Shown here in pieces: positions 29,619 through 34,649 of a stretch of 34,649 nucleotides of DNA (the first letter of the stretch is position 1; the number at the start of each line of letters is the position of its first letter). The position numbers were made by a program, and so were the translations under genes. The DNA comes from Bog-756 sp036553725 (GTDB lineage: Bacteria; Actinomycetota; Acidimicrobiia; Acidimicrobiales; RAAP-2), in the NCBI GenBank assembly GCA_036553725.1, contig DATBOO010000097.1:1-34649 (forward strand), in the 5' to 3' direction. Below the pieces are notes generated by a model, which was given only the letters and a program-made list of their open reading frames with translations, searched no databases and was not told the DNA's origin.

Positions 29619-29912
29619 GTGCACTTTGGGCCCTCAGCAGAGATTTTCGGCGTGGACGGCATCATCATCCTGGTCGTGGTGGTCCTCGTCCTGTTCGGCT
29701 CCACCCAGATCCCCAAGCTGGCCCGTTCGCTGGGCTCGGCCCAGAAGGAATTCAAGAAGGGCCTCGACGAGGGCTCGTCGGAGGACGGGAAGGGCACGAA
29801 GTCACTGGCCGAGGCCGCACCTCCTGCGGCGGTGAGTCCGCCGGCACCGGTGGCCCCGCCGGTCGCCCAGGCGCCGCCCCCGGTCGAGGGCGCCCCGGGC
29901 CCCACCTCGTAG
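29619..29912 (+). CDS. tatA: twin-arginine translocase subunit TatA
   Basis: A 97-aa TatA/E-type protein. Residues about 8-28 (IFGVDGIIILVVVVLVLFG) form the single membrane helix, followed by the hinge FGSTQIPKLARSLG and the amphipathic helix SAQKEFKKGLDEG. The rest is a Pro/Ala-rich cytoplasmic tail. It should oligomerise with TatBC to move folded proteins across the membrane; no tatC is present in this window. GTG 29619 is well supported by AAGGAGG 7 nt upstream. A TatB role is possible but the FG hinge and short helix favour TatA. The next gene follows after 19 nt. Confidence 0.87.
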   Translation: MHFGPSAEIFGVDGIIILVVVVLVLFGSTQIPKLARSLGSAQKEFKKGLDEGSSEDGKGTKSLAEAAPPAAVSPPAPVAPPVAQAPPPVEGAPGPTS

Positions 29913-29931
29913 CCGTGGCCGCGCCGCGCCG

Positions 29932-30675
29932 GTGAGTGACCGGACCGGGCCGGTTCCGCAGGCCCCACCCCGGGCGACGGTCCGGAACCGGTGGCTCCCG
30001 TTCTGGGTGCTGCAGGTCACCGAGCTGGTGGTGGCGTTCGTGTTCGTCGACGTCTCGGTCCACGTCTCCACCGGAGGCCTGCTGGTGGCGGCGGCCGCCG
30101 CCTTCGCCGCCCTGGCGGTGACCGCCCGCGGGCCCCTCGGCATCGTAAGGATCTGCGGCGAGCGACTCCATCTGGTCCTGGTCATGGCCGCCGCCGCCAC
30201 CGCGGCCGTCGCCCCGGTCATCCCCGCCCTGCGACCGGACATCGAAGGGATCATCGTCCTCGAATTCGGGGCCATCGGGCTCATGCGCCTGGCCACGTTC
30301 ACCCGCCCGTCGGACGCGGCCCGCGCTGTGGGCCCGTCCCGCCGCGGCTCCGCGGTCATCGATGCCAAGGCCACAGTGGTCGTGCCGGGCGCAACCCCGG
30401 GGGCACCGGCCGGCGCATCCTCCGGGGCACCTCCCCAACCCGGGTCCACCGACCACCTCTCCTCCGGCCACCCCTCCCCTGGGGCGGCACCGGGGGGCGC
30501 CACCGCCCGGTGGCTGGGCCGCACCGCCGGCGCCGCGGCCGCGTCGGGGAAGCGGGCGGCCGCCCGCCACCGGCCGGCGGCCGAGGAGCGGGTCAGACGG
30601 TCGATCCGCAGTGCGGGCCGGCTCACCGGGCGGGTGACGTCCCAGCCCGGCGACCCCGAAGACCCGTCCCGGTAG
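29932..30675 (+). CDS. uncharacterised membrane protein with disordered C-terminal tail
   Basis: A 247-aa protein of no recognised family. Four hydrophobic segments are visible within residues 22-125: FWVLQVTELVVAFVFVDVSV, GLLVAAAAAFAALAVTA, LHLVLVMAAAATAAVAPVIP and a weaker one around IVLEFGAIGLMRLATF. The rest is Pro/Gly/Ser-rich and ends in an Arg-rich segment (AARHRPAAEERVRRSIRSAG). GTG 29932 lies 19 nt after the tatA stop, so co-transcription with tatA is likely. Followed by the MBL hydrolase gene after 12 nt. No function can be proposed. Confidence 0.6.
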   Translation: MSDRTGPVPQAPPRATVRNRWLPFWVLQVTELVVAFVFVDVSVHVSTGGLLVAAAAAFAALAVTARGPLGIVRICGERLHLVLVMAAAATAAVAPVIPALRPDIEGIIVLEFGAIGLMRLATFTRPSDAARAVGPSRRGSAVIDAKATVVVPGATPGAPAGASSGAPPQPGSTDHLSSGHPSPGAAPGGATARWLGRTAGAAAASGKRAAARHRPAAEERVRRSIRSAGRLTGRVTSQPGDPEDPSR

Positions 30676-30687
30676 CCGGAGGGGCGC

Positions 30688-32073
30688 ATGGCAGACACGG
30701 AGGACGTGTTGGCCACAGCCGACCGGCTGTGGCGGGGCGAAGTCTCGACCACCGAGCTGCACCCGCTGCGCCCGTCACCCGGGCTCGCCGAGGTGGCCGA
30801 GGGGGTGGCGTTCGTCCCCTCGTTCGCCAACGTGTCGGCCGTCAGCACCGACGACGGTCTGGTCCTGGTGGACACCGGAAGCGAGTTGATGGCCGCCGAC
30901 ATCCACCGGAGACTCCGGGGCTGGTCGCCGGGCCGGCTCAACACGGCCGTCTACTCGCACGGTCACATCGACCACGTGTTCGGGGTGCCGGTGTGGGCAT
31001 CGGAGTCGGAGCAGGCCCACTGGCCCGCTCCGGTGGTCGTCGCCCACGAGGCGCTGCCCGCCCGCTTCGACCGGTACATCCGCACCGCCGGCTACAACGC
31101 CGTCATCAACCGGCGACAGTTCAACATCGAGTCGCTCGAGTGGCCCACCGAGTACCGGTATCCCGACCGCACCTACCGGGACCGGCTCGATCTCACCGTG
31201 GGGGACACGAGGGCCGAGCTCCACCACGCCAAGGGGGAGACCGACGACCACACCTGGACGTGGTTCCCCGACCACCGGGTGTTGTGCTGCGGCGACCTGT
31301 TCATCTGGGCCTCCCCCAACGCCGGCAATCCCCAGAAGGTCCAGCGCTACCCGCTCGAGTGGGCCGATGCCCTCCGCCGGATGCTCGCCCTGTTCGACAC
31401 CCCCGGCGCCGGTCCGCAGGTGCTCCTGCCCGGCCACGGCTATCCGGTGGTCGGTGAGGACCGGGTCCGTCAGGCCCTCGGCGATACGGCCGACCTCCTC
31501 GAGTCGCTGGTCGAACAGACTCTGGCCCTGATGAACCGGGGGGCCCGCCTCGACGAGGTGATCCACACCGTCAAGGCCCCGGCCCGGCTGATGGAGCGCC
31601 CCTACCTCCGGCCGGTCTACGACGAGCCCGAGTTCGTGGTGCGGACGGTGTGGCGCCTCTACGGAGGCTGGTGGGACGGGAACCCGGCCACACTCAAGCC
31701 CGCCCCCGAACGGGCACTGGCCCTCGAGCTGGCCGGGCTGGCCGGGGGTGCGGGAGCCCTGGCCGACCGGGCCCTGTTCCTGATCGGCGCCTCCGCCGAC
31801 CGCCGGGGTGCCGAAGAACTCGACCCACCGGACGGCTCGGAGGACGGCTCGGAAAACAGCTCGGAGAACGGCTCGGAGAGCGCGGCCGTGCGGCTGGCCG
31901 GGCACCTGGCGGAGCTCGCCTGGCTGGCTGCACCGGATGACCCCGGGGTCCAAGAGGTCCGGCGGACCGTGTTCACCCTTCGGGCCGACGCCGCGTCGTC
32001 GACCATGGCCCACGGGGTGTTCTCGTGGGCGGCGCGCCAGTCGGGGGACCGCCGTCCGGCCCCACCGGCCTGA
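30688..32073 (+). CDS. MBL-fold hydrolase of the alkyl sulfatase type
   Basis: A 461-aa protein. The metallo-beta-lactamase domain has SHGHIDHVFG (HxHxDH, about residues 90-96), HAKGETDDHTW with a further His, CCGDLFIW with the bridging Asp, and LLPGHGYPV. From about residue 280 NRGARLDEVIHTVKAP and RTVWRLYGGWWDGNPATLKPA mark the alkyl-sulfatase dimerisation domain. A Ser/Glu/Gly-rich insert (SEDGSENSSENGSES), encoded by a 15-bp-type repeat near 31833-31880, interrupts the last third. Relatives cleave alkyl sulfates such as SDS; others have unknown esters as substrates. No secretion signal is visible. GGAGGGG lies 6 nt before ATG 30688. It closes the tatA cluster. Confidence 0.87.
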   Translation: MADTEDVLATADRLWRGEVSTTELHPLRPSPGLAEVAEGVAFVPSFANVSAVSTDDGLVLVDTGSELMAADIHRRLRGWSPGRLNTAVYSHGHIDHVFGVPVWASESEQAHWPAPVVVAHEALPARFDRYIRTAGYNAVINRRQFNIESLEWPTEYRYPDRTYRDRLDLTVGDTRAELHHAKGETDDHTWTWFPDHRVLCCGDLFIWASPNAGNPQKVQRYPLEWADALRRMLALFDTPGAGPQVLLPGHGYPVVGEDRVRQALGDTADLLESLVEQTLALMNRGARLDEVIHTVKAPARLMERPYLRPVYDEPEFVVRTVWRLYGGWWDGNPATLKPAPERALALELAGLAGGAGALADRALFLIGASADRRGAEELDPPDGSEDGSENSSENGSESAAVRLAGHLAELAWLAAPDDPGVQEVRRTVFTLRADAASSTMAHGVFSWAARQSGDRRPAPPA

Positions 32074-32171
32074 ACGCATCCCGAGCCGCCGGCGGTCACG
32101 GTCCTGAGCAGGGCATTCGCTCGGCCCGACCGGTGCCCGTTCCGAACTTCTAATTGTGGTGCGCGGCCCAC

Positions 32172-32177
32172 TAGTGT
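32172..32177 (+). promoter_or_regulatory. -10 box of a leaderless promoter for ctaC
   Basis: TAGTGT is followed after 7 nt by GTG 32185. The 111-bp gap after the MBL gene is AT-richer just upstream (around 32145-32156) and contains no ribosome binding site, which fits a leaderless cytochrome oxidase transcript. Confidence 0.45.
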
Positions 32178-32184
32178 CATCGCC

Positions 32185-33171
32185 GTGAAAGCGATCACAA
32201 CCGGTTTCCCACCCCCGGCGCGGGGTGACGGACATACAGCACCGGTTGCCTCCTCCGGTCCCGGGTCGGAACCCCGCCGGACCCGCTGGAGCCGCCATGC
32301 CCGGTCCCGCTGGGCTGCGGTGCTGGCCGTCGGCGCGCCGCTGGCGCTGGCCGGCTGCAGCTTCTATCCGACCTACGGGGCCAGCCGGGGAGCCACCAAG
32401 CAGGGCCAGGACACGTTCAAGCTCTACTCGGCCATGATGACCACCGGGATCATCATCGGCGGCCTGGTCGGGCTCTTGATCCTGTGGACACTGCTCCGCT
32501 ATCGCAGGCGCTCGGACGAGATGCCCCGCCAGTTCCACGAGAGCATCCCGATCGAGGTGCTGTACACGGCCGTCCCCATCTTGATCGTGGCGGTGCTGTT
32601 CCTCTTCACCGTGCTCACCGAGAACAATGTGGACGCCACCGTTGCGGACAATGCCACGGTCACCTCCACCGGCAAGCCGGTGGTCCAGGTCAGGGTGACC
32701 GCCTTCCAGTGGGGATGGCGATTCGACTACCCCGGACTCAACGTCGGCGTCGCCGGTGAGACCACCGACGGGCCCGGCGGCCGCGGCCCCCAGATGGTCG
32801 TGCCCGCCAACCAGACGGTGCAGATCACCCTGGTGTCCGACGACGTGATCCACGGCTTTTACGTGCGGGACTTCAACTTCAGCCGCTACGCCCTCCCGGG
32901 GGTGACCAACGTCTTCGACATCACGGTGCTCCACACCGGGACCTACAACGGCCAGTGCACCCAGATCTGCGGCCTCTACCACTCCGAGATGCTGTTCACC
33001 GTGAAGGCGGTCACCCCGGCGGCGTTCGCCCAGTGGGCCAGCCGCGAGGTGGGGTCGGGCAAGACCCTGCCGCGGTCGGGCTCCTCGGCCTCGAACAATC
33101 CGCCCATCGCCACCCACCCGACCCCGGCCAATGCCGCTCCGGCGCCCGCCACGGCCAAGGGATCCGCATGA
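32185..33171 (+). CDS. ctaC: cytochrome c oxidase subunit II
   Basis: A 328-aa subunit II. A long Arg-rich n-region leads to VLAVGAPLALAGC, a lipoprotein-type signal with Cys58. Two membrane helices follow (MMTTGIIIGGLVGLLILWTLL and VLYTAVPILIVAVLFLFTVL). The CuA domain has VTAFQWGWRFDYPG, the ligand His in VIHGFYVRDF, and CTQICGLYHSEM with both Cys, His and Met ligands. Subunit II accepts electrons at CuA and passes them to haem a. A Pro/Ala/Ser-rich tail extends outside. GTG 32185 follows a leaderless -10 box. The stop overlaps the ctaD start (ATGA), so the pair is translationally coupled. Confidence 0.95.
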   Translation: MKAITTGFPPPARGDGHTAPVASSGPGSEPRRTRWSRHARSRWAAVLAVGAPLALAGCSFYPTYGASRGATKQGQDTFKLYSAMMTTGIIIGGLVGLLILWTLLRYRRRSDEMPRQFHESIPIEVLYTAVPILIVAVLFLFTVLTENNVDATVADNATVTSTGKPVVQVRVTAFQWGWRFDYPGLNVGVAGETTDGPGGRGPQMVVPANQTVQITLVSDDVIHGFYVRDFNFSRYALPGVTNVFDITVLHTGTYNGQCTQICGLYHSEMLFTVKAVTPAAFAQWASREVGSGKTLPRSGSSASNNPPIATHPTPANAAPAPATAKGSA

Positions 33172-34649
33172 CGACCACCACCGAACGCCCAGACCTCGTC
33201 ACCCCCGAGGCACCGGGAGGCCCCGGAGGGCACGCGCCCGGGGTCCACGAGGAGGGCGCCCACCCCCACCACGAAGGCCCGAGCGGGATCGTCAACTGGC
33301 TGACCTCCACCGACCACAAGGTCATCGGCAAGAGCTACATGATCACCTCGCTGGTGATCTTCTTCATCGCCGGCATCATGGCCCTGATCCTCCGGGCCCA
33401 GCTGGCCGACCCGACCTCCTCGCTGGTCTCCTTCCAGACCTACAACGAACTGTTCACCATGCACGGCAGCCTCATGCTGTACCTGTTCGCCGGGCCCTTC
33501 GCCTTCGGAGGACTGGCCAACTACATCGTGCCGCTCCAGGTCGGGGCCCCGGATATGGCCTTCCCCCGGTTGAACGCCCTGTCCTACTGGCTGTACCTGG
33601 GCGGCTCGATCACCATGCTGTCGGGTTTCCTGGTGGCCGGTGGGGCCGCCAGCTTCGGCTGGGTGGCCTACGCCCCGCTGTCCAACGCCATCAACTCCCC
33701 CGGGGCCGGGGCCGACCTCTGGCTGATGGCCCTCGGGCTGACCGGTTTCTCGGCCATCTTCACCGGCGTCAATCTGGCCGCCACCATCTTCTACCTCCGG
33801 GCCCCGGGGATGACCATGTTCCGGGTGCCCATCTTCTCGTGGAACATGCTGGTGACCGCCATCCTCATCCTCATCGCCTTCCCGGTGCTGTTCGGCGCGG
33901 TGGTCATGCTCTTCTGCGACCGGCACTTCGGGACCCACATCTTCACCGTGCAGGGCGGCGGCGTGCCGGTGCTGTGGCAACACCTCTTCTGGTTCTTCGG
34001 GCACCCCGAGGTGTACATCCTGGCCCTGCCCTACTTCGGCATCGTCACCGACATATTTCCGGTGTTCTCGAGGAAACCGGTGTTCGGCTACAAGGGAATG
34101 GTGTTCGCCACGATGGCCATAGCCGGTCTGTCCACCGGGGTGTGGGCCCACCACATGTTCACCACCGGTGTGGTGCTACTGCCGTTCTTCGCGATCATGT
34201 CCTACCTGATAGCGGTGCCCACCGGCATCAAGTTCTTCAACTGGATCGGCACCATGTGGGGCGGCCAGCTGAGCTTCCAGACCCCGATGCTGTTCTCCGT
34301 CGGGTTCCTGTTCGCCTTCCTCATGGGGGGCGTCACCGGGGTGTTGCTGGCCTCCCCGCCGGTCGACTTCATGACCCACGACACCTACTTCGTGGTGGCC
34401 CACTTCCATGAGGTGCTGATCGGCACCACCCTGTTCGCCGGCTTCGCCGGTATCTACTTCTGGTACCCGAAGATATTCGGGCGCATGCTCAGCGAACGCC
34501 TCGGCAAACTGCACTTCTGGGGGTTGTTCATCGGCTTTTGGCTCACCTTCATGCCCCAGTACCTGGTCGGCCTGTACGGCATGCCCCGGCGGGTGGCGGA
34601 CTACCGGCCCGACAACGGCTGGACCGGCCTCAACGTGATCTCGACGGTC
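33168..34649 (+). CDS. ctaD: cytochrome c oxidase subunit I (3' end outside window)
   Basis: The first 494 codons of an aa3-type subunit I; the frame is open at the window edge. After a His/Gly/Pro-rich N-terminus come WLTSTDHKVIGKSYM, FTMHGSLMLYLF (haem a His), FWFFGHPEVYILALP (CuB His, the cross-linked Tyr and the D-channel Glu), AHHMFTTG (two CuB His) and VVAHFHEVL (haem a3 and haem a His). HPEVY marks an A1-type oxidase. Two details look unusual: the position of the K-channel Lys reads FQTPML, and the Tyr usual after HFH is Glu. The enzyme reduces O2 to water and pumps protons in the cytoplasmic membrane. Start overlaps the ctaC stop. Confidence 0.95.
   Translation, partial: MTTTTERPDLVTPEAPGGPGGHAPGVHEEGAHPHHEGPSGIVNWLTSTDHKVIGKSYMITSLVIFFIAGIMALILRAQLADPTSSLVSFQTYNELFTMHGSLMLYLFAGPFAFGGLANYIVPLQVGAPDMAFPRLNALSYWLYLGGSITMLSGFLVAGGAASFGWVAYAPLSNAINSPGAGADLWLMALGLTGFSAIFTGVNLAATIFYLRAPGMTMFRVPIFSWNMLVTAILILIAFPVLFGAVVMLFCDRHFGTHIFTVQGGGVPVLWQHLFWFFGHPEVYILALPYFGIVTDIFPVFSRKPVFGYKGMVFATMAIAGLSTGVWAHHMFTTGVVLLPFFAIMSYLIAVPTGIKFFNWIGTMWGGQLSFQTPMLFSVGFLFAFLMGGVTGVLLASPPVDFMTHDTYFVVAHFHEVLIGTTLFAGFAGIYFWYPKIFGRMLSERLGKLHFWGLFIGFWLTFMPQYLVGLYGMPRRVADYRPDNGWTGLNVISTV

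Overview
This is a roughly 70% GC window (estimated by eye) with dense bacterial genes. It is most consistent with a chromosomal segment of a high-GC Actinomycetota, probably an Acidimicrobiia-like lineage. Support: an actinobacterial-type cytochrome c oxidase gene pair, a TetR regulator close to KstR of mycolic-acid actinobacteria, a DUF222/HNH protein, an F420-type LLM oxidoreductase, many GTG/TTG starts, and several start codons lying 5-8 nt behind a TANNNT -10 box (leaderless transcription). A 'GYWLASADGGVF' cell-surface repeat at the left edge is, as far as I know, common in Acidimicrobiia. The taxonomic placement is inference. I saw no tRNA, rRNA, CRISPR array or insertion sequence.

Layout. 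1-500 (-): start of a secreted repeat protein, apparently broken by a frameshift. 711-1847 (+): SGNH hydrolase behind a perfect palindrome. 1932-3266 (-): alpha/beta-hydrolase fused to a class III nucleotidyl cyclase. 3476-4285 (+): SDR. 4393-5793 (+): DUF222-HNH nuclease. 5885-10413 (+): catabolic operon of a TIM-barrel amidohydrolase, two acyl-CoA dehydrogenase subunits and an LLM oxidoreductase. 10459-11762 (-): MscS channel and a Thr-rich single-pass membrane protein. 12137-16627 (+): N-acyl-D-amino-acid deacylase-like amidohydrolase, aldehyde dehydrogenase and PF04199 cyclase-family hydrolase. 16674-18295: two divergent TetR regulators. 18325-21467 (+): ABC exporter and a sphingosine-1-phosphate-lyase-like PLP enzyme. 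21737-24798 (+): DHA2 MFS exporter, DUF5522 protein and nitronate-monooxygenase-like flavoprotein. 24835-26379 (-): GH1 glycosidase. 26611-29433 (+): thiolase-like protein, enoyl-CoA hydratase and CopD-like membrane protein. 29619-32073 (+): TatA, a membrane protein and an alkyl-sulfatase-type MBL hydrolase. 32185-34649 (+): ctaC and ctaD, the latter cut by the window end.

The most interesting signal is regulatory. A near-identical inverted repeat (TGACGGNCYGTCA type) occurs three times: over the promoter of the amidohydrolase/acyl-CoA dehydrogenase operon, over the promoter of the D-aminoacylase-like/aldehyde dehydrogenase operon, and upstream of a TetR gene next to the second operon. This predicts an autoregulated TetR regulon that joins two metal-dependent hydrolases, an acyl-CoA dehydrogenase pair and an aldehyde dehydrogenase into one pathway of unknown substrate. 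A fourth site (TATCGGTCCGATA) with a related core precedes the PF04199 gene. The many CoA-ester and flavin enzymes, plus the KstR-like regulator, suggest catabolism of lipids, sterols, terpenoids or other cyclic compounds. The substrate cannot be read from the sequence.
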